Program-made: the position numbers and the translations under genes
Assembly (NCBI RefSeq): GCF_009268075.1
Contig: NZ_VWOH01000001.1
Location: 62,001 to 126,000, forward strand
Direction of reading: 5' to 3'
DNA length: 64,000 nucleotides
DNA from: 'Cynodon dactylon' phytoplasma
Lineage (GTDB): Bacteria; Bacillota_I; Bacilli_A; Acholeplasmatales; Acholeplasmataceae
Shown here: one piece after another, positions 21,401 to 30,780 of the stretch
Numbering within the stretch: position 1 is the stretch's first letter
Layout: the number at the start of each line of letters is the position of its first letter
Notes under the pieces: model-generated
What the model was told of the DNA's origin: nothing
What the model saw: the letters and a program-made list of their open reading frames with translations, nothing else
The model's database searches: none

Positions 21401-22151
21401 TTGCCGAAACTTTCTCGCCTTGATGTAGTTTAGAATATAGTTCTATAATAGCATCATTAGAATTAGAATCATCATCTTTTTCAAAACTTAAATTAAGAAG
21501 ATTATTTTCTCCAAAAATTTTCTCAATATCTTGTCTATTATTAAAACCCAAAGCATGAATAAACTTAGTCAAAGGTATTTTTTTTGATCTGTCTAATTTA
21601 GCATATAAAACATCTTTATTGCTTTGTTCATATTCTATCCAAGCTCCTCTAGTCGGAATAATTTGTGCTTCAAAACGAATTTTATTAAATTTTAAATCAA
21701 ATTTTTCAGTAAAATAAGCACCTGCTGAACGTATAATTTGTGATATCACAACTCTTTCTGTTCCGTTAATAATAAAAGTTCCAGAAGGAGTCATCAAAGG
21801 TAAATCTGTCATTAAAATACGACTTTTTTTAATCTCTCCTGTAAAAACATTTTCTAATCTTACATTAACAAACAACTCAGAACAATAACTAAAATCTCTT
21901 TTTTTAGCTTCTTTAACACTTAATTTTGGTTTTTCTAAAAAAAAGTCATCAAAATATAATTTTAAATCACCATTATAACTTTCAATAGGAGAAATATCTT
22001 CTAAAGATTCTTGAATACCTTTTTTTAAAAACAATTTGAAAGATTCAGTTTGGGTTTGAATTAGATTAGGTAATTCAATATCATAATTAATCTTAGAATA
22101 ATTACGACGTTCTGTTTTGGTACCATATTTAACATTTTGATATTTTTTCAT
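18408..22151 (-). CDS. rpoB: RNA polymerase beta subunit
   Basis: 1247 residues, full length. Beta forms the catalytic core with beta'. The rifampicin region shows [27 protein letters not shown]; the N and N/S positions ([17 protein letters not shown]) resemble the naturally rifampicin-resistant Mollicutes, which would need checking against them. The nucleotide-binding KMNIGQ-like [14 protein letters not shown] and the C-terminal [34 protein letters not shown] segment are intact. It has a GGAG ribosome-binding site and is preceded by a hairpin after rplL. Confidence 0.98.
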   Translation of the reverse strand: [1247 protein letters not shown]

Positions 22152-22214
22152 TATATCTGACTCCTAAATCTTTTTTTAAATAACAAAATAGTAAAAAAAT
22201 AATTTTAAAATAAT

Positions 22215-22255
22215 AAAAACCTAAGAGATTTTTATATTTTGTCCTTAGGTTTTTT
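22215..22255 (-). terminator. attenuator-like hairpin between rplL and rpoB
   Basis: The arms CCTAAG (22220-22225) and CTTAGG (22244-22249), extended by A-T pairs, form a stem ending in a T-run on the minus strand. It lies in the 142-base gap between rplL and rpoB. Partial termination at this place sets the L12 to beta ratio in Escherichia coli. The same role is inferred here from position and shape only. Confidence 0.65.
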
Positions 22256-22293
22256 TATAATATCGATATCTACTGAAAAAGTAACTTTTATTT

Positions 22294-22686
22294 TTATTCT
22301 TCTTTAAATTCTTCTAATTCTACAACAGCCCCTAATTTTTTGAATTGTTCTTTAATTTCATCAGCTTTTTCTTTTTCTAAGTTTTGTTTAATAATCGAAT
22401 TAGCAGTCGTTACTAATTCTTTAGCTTCAAATAATCCTTTTTCAGTTATACTACGAACAAGTTGAATTATTGGTACTTTTTTGTCTGTTGTAACCTCTTT
22501 TAAAATAACATTAAATTTTTTATTTTCTACTTTATCTTCTTTTTGGTTTGAAGAATTTGATGAATTTACCATAATCGAAGATTCTATATTAAATTCTTTT
22601 TTTAAAGCATCTGTTAATTCTTTAATTTCTGATAAAGTCATTTTTTTTAAAGATTCTATAAAATCATTTTTATCTAATTTAGACAT
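22294..22686 (-). CDS. rplL: 50S ribosomal protein L7/L12
   Basis: 130 residues, near the usual 120-125. L12 forms the mobile stalk that recruits translation GTPases. There is an N-terminal dimerisation region, an Asn/Ser-rich hinge (about 38-52), and the C-terminal globular domain with KKVPIIQLVRSITEKGLFEAKELV (about 68-91). The Ala-rich hinge seen in most bacteria is replaced by Ser/Asn, as expected in an AT-rich genome. It follows rplJ. Confidence 0.95.
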   Translation of the reverse strand: MSKLDKNDFIESLKKMTLSEIKELTDALKKEFNIESSIMVNSSNSSNQKEDKVENKKFNVILKEVTTDKKVPIIQLVRSITEKGLFEAKELVTTANSIIKQNLEKEKADEIKEQFKKLGAVVELEEFKEE

Positions 22687-22752
22687 TTTAAGATTACCTT
22701 TCTTTTTTTTAAAAAATTAAAATTTAAAAATAAATAATTTATTAATATAATT

Positions 22753-23241
22753 TTATATTTTTTTAGATATCTGATCTAAAGTAAAAATTAAATCATTAAT
22801 TGGATATAATATATTCATAATTAATGTAGATAATAATTCTTCTTTCGAAGGTAAAGTAGCTAAATTATAAATCATTTCTTGAGAATAAATTTTGTTATCT
22901 ACAAAACCTGAAATAATCTTTAAAAATTTATTATTTTTTGCAAAATCAAATAAAATTTTTAAAGGTTGATTATCATCTTTATGACTTAGTAATAAAGCTT
23001 TAGAATCTTTTATTAAACTTTCTAACTTTTCTAAATCAGTTTGTTTAAAAGCTCTTTTTATTATATTATTAGAATATATTTTAATTTTGCTATCAAATTT
23101 TCTTAATTTGACTCTTAATTCTGTAAAATCTTGAACTGTCATTCCTTTATATTCAAATAAAAGAACTATTTTGGAATTGTTAATATCATTAACTAAATTT
23201 TCAACATGTTCTCTTTTTTGTTCGATAATATTCTGTGACAT
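22753..23241 (-). CDS. rplJ: 50S ribosomal protein L10
   Basis: 162 residues. L10 anchors the L12 dimers to the large subunit. The N-terminal KREHVENLVNDINNSKIVLLFEYKGMTVQDFTELRVKLR pattern is typical. The C-terminal helix, which binds L12, is present but AT-skewed. It precedes rplL by 66 bases. The 121-base gap upstream could hold the L10 leader, but no clear leader structure was recognised. Confidence 0.94.
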   Translation of the reverse strand: MSQNIIEQKREHVENLVNDINNSKIVLLFEYKGMTVQDFTELRVKLRKFDSKIKIYSNNIIKRAFKQTDLEKLESLIKDSKALLLSHKDDNQPLKILFDFAKNNKFLKIISGFVDNKIYSQEMIYNLATLPSKEELLSTLIMNILYPINDLIFTLDQISKKI

Positions 23242-23362
23242 GAAAATTTTTTTATTTCCCTTCTATAAAAAAATTTTATTTCGTATTTAATTAAAATCCA
23301 AAATAATTTTTTTCTTCATATATTTTAATTTAAAATTGAGTATTTAAAAAATATTAAAAAAA

Positions 23363-24073
23363 CTATAAAAAAGATACTTTCTTATTATCAATTGTTGTAT
23401 GATCAATCTTAATTCCAGGAGCCATAGTTAAAGAAATATTCATTGATTTTATAAAATTACCTTTAACTGTCTTAGGTCTTATAGAAATTAAATTTTTATA
23501 GAAAAAAATTAAATTTTCTAATATTTTTTTATTATCAAAAGAACACTTTCCTAATACAACATGAATATTTCCGTTTTTATCTACTTTATATTCTATTCTT
23601 CCTTTTTTTATATCTTTAATTATTTGATTAATATTATCTGTAACAGTTCCTAATTTCGGATTAGGCATAAGACCTTTGGGCCCTAAAATTTTCCCTAATT
23701 TAGATATCATAGGCATCATTTCAGGAGTAGCGATCAATATATCAAAATCAGTCCAATTTTTAGAAATTTTTTCTAATAATTCTTTTTCTCCAAAATAATC
23801 AGCTCCATTTTCTTCTGCTTCTTTTAATTTAGCACCTTTAGCAATAACAGCTATTTTCCATTTTTTACCAATTCCTCGAGGTAAAATTAAAGAACCACGA
23901 ATATTTTGTTCTGCTTTTTTTGGATCTAAATTTAAAGAACAATTACACTCTACAGTAGCATCAAATTTAGCTATATTAGTTTTTTTCATCAAATCTATAG
24001 CTTCAGTAACTTCATATAATTTTGTTGAATCTATTATTTTCATAACAGATAGATAATTTTTAGATCTTTTCAT
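23363..24073 (-). CDS. rplA: 50S ribosomal protein L1
   Basis: 236 residues, normal. L1 forms the stalk beside the E site and often represses its own operon. The signature ILIATPEMMPMISKLGKILGPKGLMPNPKLGTVT (about 113-146) is complete. The gene follows rplK with a 97-base AT-rich gap; typical order rplK-rplA. Confidence 0.96.
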   Translation of the reverse strand: MKRSKNYLSVMKIIDSTKLYEVTEAIDLMKKTNIAKFDATVECNCSLNLDPKKAEQNIRGSLILPRGIGKKWKIAVIAKGAKLKEAEENGADYFGEKELLEKISKNWTDFDILIATPEMMPMISKLGKILGPKGLMPNPKLGTVTDNINQIIKDIKKGRIEYKVDKNGNIHVVLGKCSFDNKKILENLIFFYKNLISIRPKTVKGNFIKSMNISLTMAPGIKIDHTTIDNKKVSFL

Positions 24074-24170
24074 ATAATTTTTAACAAAATAATAAACCTT
24101 TCGATAAATTTAATAAAAAAATAAATAACAAAAATAAAAAAATAAATAATTAATAAAATATAAAAAATTA

Positions 24171-24596
24171 CTACTTTTCTATAATAATACCCATATTACG
24201 AGCGGTACCTTCGATAATTTTGCAAGCATCTTCTAAAGAATAAGAATTCAAATCAGGCATTTTTATTTTAGCTATTTCTTTAATTTGTTCATAATTTAAA
24301 GTAGCTATTTTGTTTTTAATAGAATCAGAAGATCCTTTTTCTACTTTAGCTGCTTTTTTTAAAAGATCACTAGCTGGAGGAGTTTTAATAACAAAACTGA
24401 AACTTTTATCAGTATAAACACTAATAACTACAGGAATCATATAACCTATTTTATCCTTAGTAGCCTCATTAAATTGACTACAAAACAAAGGTATATTCAC
24501 TTGAGCTTGACCTAAAGCAGGACCAATAGGTGGAGCTGGATTTGCTTTTCCTGCCATAATTTGTAATTTTATATTTTTAAAAATCTTTTTAGACAT
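24171..24596 (-). CDS. rplK: 50S ribosomal protein L11
   Basis: 141 residues from the start chosen here, ATG at 24596. This start has an AGAGG ribosome-binding site seven bases upstream and gives [20 protein letters not shown], the normal L11 N-terminus and exact family length. An in-frame ATG 57 bases upstream (24653) would add 19 unconserved residues and is rejected. The thiostrepton-site segment [15 protein letters not shown] and the C-terminal rRNA-binding domain are intact. It follows nusG, the usual nusG-rplK order. Confidence 0.96.
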   Translation of the reverse strand: MSKKIFKNIKLQIMAGKANPAPPIGPALGQAQVNIPLFCSQFNEATKDKIGYMIPVVISVYTDKSFSFVIKTPPASDLLKKAAKVEKGSSDSIKNKIATLNYEQIKEIAKIKMPDLNSYSLEDACKIIEGTARNMGIIIEK

Positions 24597-24665
24597 TTTA
24601 ACCTCTATTTTCAACCTATCATTATTATTAAAATTATTAAACAATATAATCAATTTTTTTCATTT

Positions 24666-25289
24666 TTAACAATTTAAAAGTTCTTTGAAATCATAAAAAG
24701 AAATTTCAATAGGAGTAGTTCTTCCGAATAAATCAATTTCTACTATTAACTTATTTTGATTATAATCTAAATAAGTCACTTTTCCTTTTTGTCCTGCAAA
24801 AGAACCATTAATAATTTCTACTTTTTTATTTATTAAATAATCATATTTTTTTTGTGTTTCTAAACCTATTTCCATTAAAATATGATCCATTTCATTTTTA
24901 CTTACAGGAACAGGTCTTGAATCGCTACTACCTCTGATAGAACCTAAAAAATTAGTAACTTTAGGAATATTTCTTACAACAAACCAAGAATAATTAGTAA
25001 CAATCATTTTAATAAAAACATAACCAGAAAACATTTTTTTTTCTTTCTCTTGTTTAGTACCATCAGCCTTTATTTTGAAATATTTTTTTTGAGGACAAAT
25101 AGCATCAAAAATAAATTTAGAAATTTTAGTTTTACTATTAGTTAATTTTAACAAATCTTTTTTAACAGAATTTTCATATCCAGAATATGTTTGGATAATA
25201 TACCATTTAGGTTCTTCTTGTTCTGCTTTTTTATCTAAATCTATTTCATCTTTATCGTCTTTTTTTTTGTTTATAAATTTATTCATCAA
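24666..25289 (-). CDS. nusG: transcription termination/antitermination factor NusG
   Basis: 207 residues. NusG binds the RNA polymerase clamp and couples transcription to translation or Rho. The NGN domain begins at WYIIQTYSGYENSVKKDL (about 29-46) after a charged N-terminal extension of about 28 residues. A KOW domain follows, KVEIINGSFAGQKGKVTYLD (about 150-169). It lies in the standard order secE-nusG-rplK. Confidence 0.95.
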   Translation of the reverse strand: MMNKFINKKKDDKDEIDLDKKAEQEEPKWYIIQTYSGYENSVKKDLLKLTNSKTKISKFIFDAICPQKKYFKIKADGTKQEKEKKMFSGYVFIKMIVTNYSWFVVRNIPKVTNFLGSIRGSSDSRPVPVSKNEMDHILMEIGLETQKKYDYLINKKVEIINGSFAGQKGKVTYLDYNQNKLIVEIDLFGRTTPIEISFYDFKELLNC

Positions 25290-25386
25290 ATTACCTTTTA
25301 CAATAAAAAATAAAATTTAAAATATAAAAATTTATTTTAAACTAAAATTTAAAATCAAAAAAATCAAAATAATAAATATTATTTTT

Positions 25387-25782
25387 CTATAATAATGGAA
25401 ATACTGGATCTACTTTATCATATAAATATGATAAAAAATAAATAACAACTTCTAAAATTAAAGTAAATAAAAAAACCTGAAAAATTTGCAAAAAAATCTG
25501 TTTATAAGATGGCCACGATATTAAATATATTTCTTTAAACATTTTATGAAAAAAAGGATAAATACCATATAAGAAGAAACAAAAAAACAAAAAAAACAAA
25601 AAAGAAAAAAATTTCTGAACATTATTTATACTACTATTAAGGTATGAATATTTTAAAGTTTGACATATTCCCATAAAAAGAATAGAAAAAAAAACCAAAA
25701 ATATATCAAATAAATTATATTCTTTTTTTAAGACATCTAATATAGGAATATAATTTTTTTCTTCTTGATCTTTATAAACCAC
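25387..25782 (-). CDS. secE: preprotein translocase subunit SecE, long form
   Basis: 131 residues, longer than the 60-residue SecE of most Firmicutes. The C-terminal part has the SecE pattern, a Trp-Pro-ordered amphipathic segment (ISWPSYKQIFLQIFQVF, about 92-108) then a membrane helix. Two more hydrophobic segments lie at about 27-47 and 58-76, giving a three-helix form such as in Proteobacteria. Position between rpmG and nusG is diagnostic. SecE stabilises SecY in the translocon. Confidence 0.82.
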   Translation of the reverse strand: MVYKDQEEKNYIPILDVLKKEYNLFDIFLVFFSILFMGICQTLKYSYLNSSINNVQKFFSFLFFLFFCFFLYGIYPFFHKMFKEIYLISWPSYKQIFLQIFQVFLFTLILEVVIYFLSYLYDKVDPVFPLL

Positions 25783-25815
25783 TTTAAACTCCTTCTTCTT
25801 TAATATTGTATATTT

Positions 25816-25959
25816 TTATCTAGTTTCTTCGTGCGAAAAATGCTTTTTACATGTAGAACAATATTTTTTTAAATTTAAACGCTTATCTTTATTATGGACA
25901 AAAATTTTATAATTGCGATTTAAACAATTACTACATACTAAAATATTTTTTTTTTTCAT
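25816..25959 (-). CDS. rpmG: 50S ribosomal protein L33
   Basis: 47 residues, below usual ORF cut-offs. It starts MKKKNILVCSNCLNRNYKIF. It has two CxxC pairs (CSNC at about 9-12, CSTC at about 34-37), so it is the zinc-binding form of L33. The order rpmG-secE-nusG is standard. The stop TAA lies 33 bases before secE. Confidence 0.9.
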   Translation of the reverse strand: MKKKNILVCSNCLNRNYKIFVHNKDKRLNLKKYCSTCKKHFSHEETR

Positions 25960-26164
25960 AAATAATCACTAAATTTATCAATTTTTATTTTTTAATATTT
26001 TTTTAAATTCCAAATTAAAAAAATAAACTATAATATTAATTTCACTTAGTCAATAAAATAACTTCTAAAATTTAAATTTAATTTATTATTTTCATATATA
26101 GATATCTAAAAAAACACATTACACTAATTTTAACATATTTTTTCTACTTATTAAAAAATAAATT

Positions 26165-26872
26165 TTATTTTTTTTCAAAAAAAGAATACATTATTAATGC
26201 AGCTGTGACGCTTACATTTAAAGAATTTATTTTACCTTTCATAGGTATTTTTACTAATAAATCACACGTTTGTTTCAACAAAGTTCTTATACCTCTGCCT
26301 TCGTTACCCAAAATAAATGCTAAAAATTTTTTATTTAACGATATTTTGGGTTCTAAATCTAATTTAGCTTTAGAATCTGTACCTATTATAGTAAAATTAT
26401 ATTTTTTTAATTTAGCAATAGTTTTGAATAAATTCTCAACCAAAAAAATATTAACATATTCTAAAGCACCACTTGAAGCTTTAGCTACTGTTCCGTTTAA
26501 AAAAACTTGATTTTTATTTCCTAAAATAACTCCATTAAAATCGGAAGCTTCAACCGTTCTTAATATTGCGCCTAAATTATGAGGATCTTGTATAGAATCT
26601 AGAATTAAAACTTTTTGAAAATCAGGTTTATTTAAAAAAGAATCTAAATTTTTATATTTGTAGTCTTCTACTTCAGCTACAATACCTTGATGATTACTAT
26701 TATCTGACTTTTCATTTAATTGATGTTTATTTAAAAATTGAAAATTAATATTAAATTTTTTTAAAAAATTTAAAAAATGAAAATCTTTAAATTTATAATC
26801 TATATATAAATTATAAATAACTCTGTTTGCTTTAATAGCTTCTTTAATTATATTTTTTCCATAAATTATCAT
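26165..26872 (-). CDS. rlmB: TrmH-family 23S rRNA (guanosine-2'-O)-methyltransferase
   Basis: 235 residues. It has an N-terminal substrate-binding domain (IIYGKNIIKEAIKANRVI), then the SPOUT knot: LILDSIQDPHNLGAILRTVEASDFNGV (about 88-114), FILGNEGRGI (about 186-195) and SLNVSVTAAL near the C-terminus. These match RlmB/TrmH, which methylate ribose on rRNA or tRNA with SAM. RlmB on G2251 is the best guess, because this locus lies next to rpmG and cysS in many Firmicutes. The exact RNA target cannot be read from the sequence. Confidence 0.87.
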   Translation of the reverse strand: MIIYGKNIIKEAIKANRVIYNLYIDYKFKDFHFLNFLKKFNINFQFLNKHQLNEKSDNSNHQGIVAEVEDYKYKNLDSFLNKPDFQKVLILDSIQDPHNLGAILRTVEASDFNGVILGNKNQVFLNGTVAKASSGALEYVNIFLVENLFKTIAKLKKYNFTIIGTDSKAKLDLEPKISLNKKFLAFILGNEGRGIRTLLKQTCDLLVKIPMKGKINSLNVSVTAALIMYSFFEKK

Positions 26873-26932
26873 GAATCATTTTCACTACTTTACTATTTTT
26901 ATAAATACAAAAAAATTTAATAAATAATAATT

Positions 26933-29374
26933 TTATTTTTTTATTTTTTTAAATCTAGATTTTAAAAATAAACAAAAAATAAACAAAATATTTAAAAATA
27001 CTAAAAACAAAATTTGAATATTATTTTTATATAAAATAAATAATAATTCAACTTTTTCTTCATTAAAAATTTTTCTAAAAAATAACAAATAACTAAAAAA
27101 AATAAATCCTAATAACATAAATAAAACTAATATAATTTTCTTTTTATTAAAAGGAATACAACTTTTAATTAAAACTAACAAAAAAAACAGAGCAGTTATT
27201 ATAATTAAGAAAAATTCTAAAAAAGATCTTGAAGTTATTTTAATAAAAAATAATAATAAAAAATAATTAATAGCTATAAGTAAAGAATAAGGAAAAGATT
27301 TTTTAAAAACACTCTTTATAAAATTTCCTTTTATTTTTTTCGTATTAGATTCCAAAGCTAAAAAAAATGAAGGAATTCCTATAAAAAAAGTATCTATTAA
27401 ATTAAATTGTAAAGGATTAAAAGGGAAAAAAATTAAATTAGAAGTAAAAAAATTATTTATTATAATTATAATACCAATTAAAAAAGACAAAATAGTTTTC
27501 ATCAAAAATAAAACAGAAATTTTGTTTAAATTATTAATAACTCTTCTACCTTCTGATACTACTTTAGGCAAAGAACTAAATTTAGAATCGATAAGAACTA
27601 AATTAGATACGTTTTTTGCTGCTTCACTACCAGAAGCCATAGAAATAGAAATATCTGATTCTTTAAAAGCTAAAATATCATTTACACCATCTCCTATCAT
27701 GCCGACTTTACAACCATCTTTTTTTAAAGTTTGAATGATTATTTTTTTTTGTTCAGGAGATGATCTTCCAAAAACATCATATTTAAAACTATTTTTTTCT
27801 ACTTCTTTTTTATTTAAACCTGACAAATCTAAAACTAACTTAGGATTTTTAATAATTCCTATATGATAAGCTATATAACCAATTGTTAAAGTATTATCTC
27901 CTGAAATCAACTTTATTTTTACATCATTATCTTTAAAATATTTAATAGTTTTTATAACATCAGGCTTTATTGTATCTTCTAATACAATTAAAGATATAAT
28001 TTCATAATTATTTTGAAATTGGTTTTTTTTAGAAATATTTTTTTCTTTTTTACTATTTTTTTTAACAAGTACTATAACACGATAACCTAAAATAGCATAC
28101 TTTGCTATATCTTTTTCAATTTCTTTATTTTGATCTTTTAAAATAAATTCTGGAGAACCTAAAAAAAAAGTTCCTATTTTTTCTATTTCAATAGAGCTAT
28201 ATTTTTTTTTACTAGAAAAATGTTGAATATTTTTAATTTTGTAAGAAAAATTATCTTTTTCTTGAATATAAAATTTTTGATATAAAGCATTCTGTGTAGG
28301 ATTATTATTAGGAAAAGAAGTTATTATAAAAGATATTAATCCTGGAGAAAATTCATTATCATCTTTATATTTAATAATTTTTTTTACTGACATATTTCCA
28401 TCTGTAATTGTACCGGTTTTATCCAAACATAAAACATTAATTCTAGCTAACATTTCAATACCGAAAAGATCTTTTATATAAGCTTTTTTTTGAGCTAATT
28501 TAACAAAACCTACTGCTAAAGTAATATTAGCTAAAAGAAATAAACCAGAAGGCATTAAACCTAACATAAATCCACAAAAACCCAATAAAAATTTATTTTT
28601 TTCAGTTAAATAAAGAGGTAATGAAGAATAAAATAAAGCTAAAGACATAGGCAAAAGTAAAACAATAATAAAAAATACAAGATAAGAAAAACTTTTGATT
28701 AAAGGAGTTTTTAATTTCTTATATTTTTTTGCTTCTCTAGTAATTTTAGAAATAAACATATCAGAACCTATAGAAATAACTTCTGCAAAAGCATTTCCAG
28801 AAATAACAAAACTTCCTGAATATAAAAAATCTCCTTCTTTTTTAAATACTGTTTTTGATTCTCCTGTTAAAAGAGATTCATTTATTTCTAAAATGCCTTT
28901 TTTTATTTTAGCATCTGCAACTATTTGCGATCCTAAACCTAAAAGCAAAATGTCACCTTTCACAATTTCATCAATCGAAACAGAATTTATATTACCATCT
29001 CTAATAACTTTAGTATTTTGAAAATTTAATAAAGATATTTTATCTAAAGTTTTTTTAACTTTTATTTCCTGAATAATACTTATTAATAAATTCAAAAAAT
29101 TAATAAATAAAAAAAATAGTTGTTCATAATGTTTAGTTATAATTATTATAGTAGCAATTATCATTATTAGTAGATTTAAAAGATTAAATAAATTAGTAAA
29201 AATAATATCTTTAAAACTTTTATTAACATCATTTATTCTAAAATTATTTTTTTGCTCTCTTTGTCTTTTTTTAGCTTCCTCTGTTGTTAAACCATCAATA
29301 TTAAGAATCAAATCTATTTTTTTTTCTTTATCAAAAAAATTAATTTTTTTGTTGTCATTTTCCATAATATTCAA
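26933..29374 (-). CDS. P-type cation-transporting ATPase (CtpE-like)
   Basis: 813 residues, a single-chain P-type ATPase in the membrane. TGES is at 170-173 (actuator domain), the phosphorylated Asp is D318 in DKTGTIT, and MIGDGVND is at about 560. There are about ten membrane helices, six of them in the C-terminal third. The start GLTTEEAKKRQ and overall arrangement resemble the CtpE group, for which calcium uptake has been reported. The fourth-helix motif is LMPSGL, with Ser in the place where the related calcium pumps have Glu (PEGL). The ion is therefore uncertain. It stands between rlmB and cysS, not obviously co-regulated. Confidence 0.82.
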   Translation of the reverse strand: MNIMENDNKKINFFDKEKKIDLILNIDGLTTEEAKKRQREQKNNFRINDVNKSFKDIIFTNLFNLLNLLIMIIATIIIITKHYEQLFFLFINFLNLLISIIQEIKVKKTLDKISLLNFQNTKVIRDGNINSVSIDEIVKGDILLLGLGSQIVADAKIKKGILEINESLLTGESKTVFKKEGDFLYSGSFVISGNAFAEVISIGSDMFISKITREAKKYKKLKTPLIKSFSYLVFFIIVLLLPMSLALFYSSLPLYLTEKNKFLLGFCGFMLGLMPSGLFLLANITLAVGFVKLAQKKAYIKDLFGIEMLARINVLCLDKTGTITDGNMSVKKIIKYKDDNEFSPGLISFIITSFPNNNPTQNALYQKFYIQEKDNFSYKIKNIQHFSSKKKYSSIEIEKIGTFFLGSPEFILKDQNKEIEKDIAKYAILGYRVIVLVKKNSKKEKNISKKNQFQNNYEIISLIVLEDTIKPDVIKTIKYFKDNDVKIKLISGDNTLTIGYIAYHIGIIKNPKLVLDLSGLNKKEVEKNSFKYDVFGRSSPEQKKIIIQTLKKDGCKVGMIGDGVNDILAFKESDISISMASGSEAAKNVSNLVLIDSKFSSLPKVVSEGRRVINNLNKISVLFLMKTILSFLIGIIIIINNFFTSNLIFFPFNPLQFNLIDTFFIGIPSFFLALESNTKKIKGNFIKSVFKKSFPYSLLIAINYFLLLFFIKITSRSFLEFFLIIITALFFLLVLIKSCIPFNKKKIILVLFMLLGFIFFSYLLFFRKIFNEEKVELLFILYKNNIQILFLVFLNILFIFCLFLKSRFKKIKK

Positions 29375-29454
29375 AATTTACCTATTTCTAATAAATTCAA
29401 GTTTTTTGATTGTAAAAAAATATATAATAGAGAAATATTTAAACAAAAAATTAT

Positions 29455-30780
29455 TTAAATAATCCCCTCTTTTTGTAAAAAAACTCTTAACAAATCAGCT
29501 TTTTTAAAATTTTTTGTTTTTTTGTAATCTTCCCACATAAAATACTTTTTTATATGTTCATTAGTGAATTTTTTTAAAACAATTACAATACCTAAATTAT
29601 TCAATATATAAATAAGAGTATTTTGTAATTTGGATAAACAAAATAAATCTTTTTTTATTTTGTTTATTTCTTTTAATAATTTCTCTATTAAAGTTAAAAC
29701 ATTAGGAGTATTCAAATTATTTTGAATAATCAAATGAAATTTTTCAATATAAAAATTATTTATTTCGTAACATTTAATATCATGAAAAAGAAATTGAAAA
29801 TTATTTTTATTTAATAAGAAAATTATTTTATTATATTTAACAACAAATTTCTCTATCAATTCCCAACTATAATTAATAGGTTGTAAAAAATGATAAGACA
29901 AAAAGAATAATTTTAATACATTAGGATGTATTTTTTTTAATAAATCTTTGACTAAAATAACATTACCTAAGGATTTACTCATTTTTTGATTTTTATATTC
30001 TACATTTCCTATATGTATAAAAAAATTCGCTAATTTCTTTTTATTTTCACTAACCCAAAACTGAGCTTGTTCATTTTCATGATGAGGAAATTTCAAATCA
30101 TTACCACCACCATGTATATCTATAGTATCACCTTTAAAAAACTTTTTTATCATTACAACACACTCAGTGTGCCAACCCGGCCTTCCTTCAAACCAAGGGC
30201 TTTTATACTTAATACCAAAATTTGTTTTTTTCCATAAAATAAAATCTTCAGCAAATTCTTTATAATTATCGTTATCTTTTCTTACATTTTTTCTTAAATT
30301 ATTTAATTTTTGTTTACTTAAAATTCCATAATTAGAAACTAAATGAACTCTAAAATAAATACCATCATCTCTAAAATAAGCAAATTTCTTATCAATGAGT
30401 CCTTGAATATAACTAGTAATATCTTTAATATGATCTGTAACTAAAGGAAAATAATCTATACTATTTATTTCTAATTTTTTTAATAAAAGAAAAAAATATT
30501 TTTTATATTTTAAAACAACTTCTTTTTCTGTCATTTTTAAATCAAGAGCTTTTTGAATTATTTTATCATCAATATCAGTAATGTTAACAACTAAATTAAC
30601 TTCAGAAAAAAATAATTTCAAATATCTTTTCAACATGTCGAAAAAAATCAAAGTTCTTATATTTCCTATATGTAAATGATTATAAATAGTAGGACCGCAA
30701 ACATAAATATTTACTTTTTGATTATTTATAGGAACAAAAATTTCTTTTTTTTTAGTTAAAGAATTATAAAAACTTAACAT
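29455..30780 (-). CDS. cysS: cysteinyl-tRNA synthetase
   Basis: 441 residues. A class I synthetase that charges tRNA-Cys. CGPTIYNHLHIGNIRT (about 29-44) holds a zinc-binding Cys and the HIGH motif. WHTECVVM and FPHHENEQAQ supply the remaining zinc ligands. The KMSKS loop is KMSKSLGNV (about 266). The C-terminus is a little shorter than in typical CysS. It follows gltX by 64 bases, a common Firmicutes pair. Confidence 0.96.
   Translation of the reverse strand: MLSFYNSLTKKKEIFVPINNQKVNIYVCGPTIYNHLHIGNIRTLIFFDMLKRYLKLFFSEVNLVVNITDIDDKIIQKALDLKMTEKEVVLKYKKYFFLLLKKLEINSIDYFPLVTDHIKDITSYIQGLIDKKFAYFRDDGIYFRVHLVSNYGILSKQKLNNLRKNVRKDNDNYKEFAEDFILWKKTNFGIKYKSPWFEGRPGWHTECVVMIKKFFKGDTIDIHGGGNDLKFPHHENEQAQFWVSENKKKLANFFIHIGNVEYKNQKMSKSLGNVILVKDLLKKIHPNVLKLFFLSYHFLQPINYSWELIEKFVVKYNKIIFLLNKNNFQFLFHDIKCYEINNFYIEKFHLIIQNNLNTPNVLTLIEKLLKEINKIKKDLFCLSKLQNTLIYILNNLGIVIVLKKFTNEHIKKYFMWEDYKKTKNFKKADLLRVFLQKEGII

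Noticed and set aside
24597-24653. Longer L11 starting at 24653
   Set aside because: The extra 19 residues are unconserved. The ATG at 24596 has a proper ribosome-binding site and gives the exact family length.
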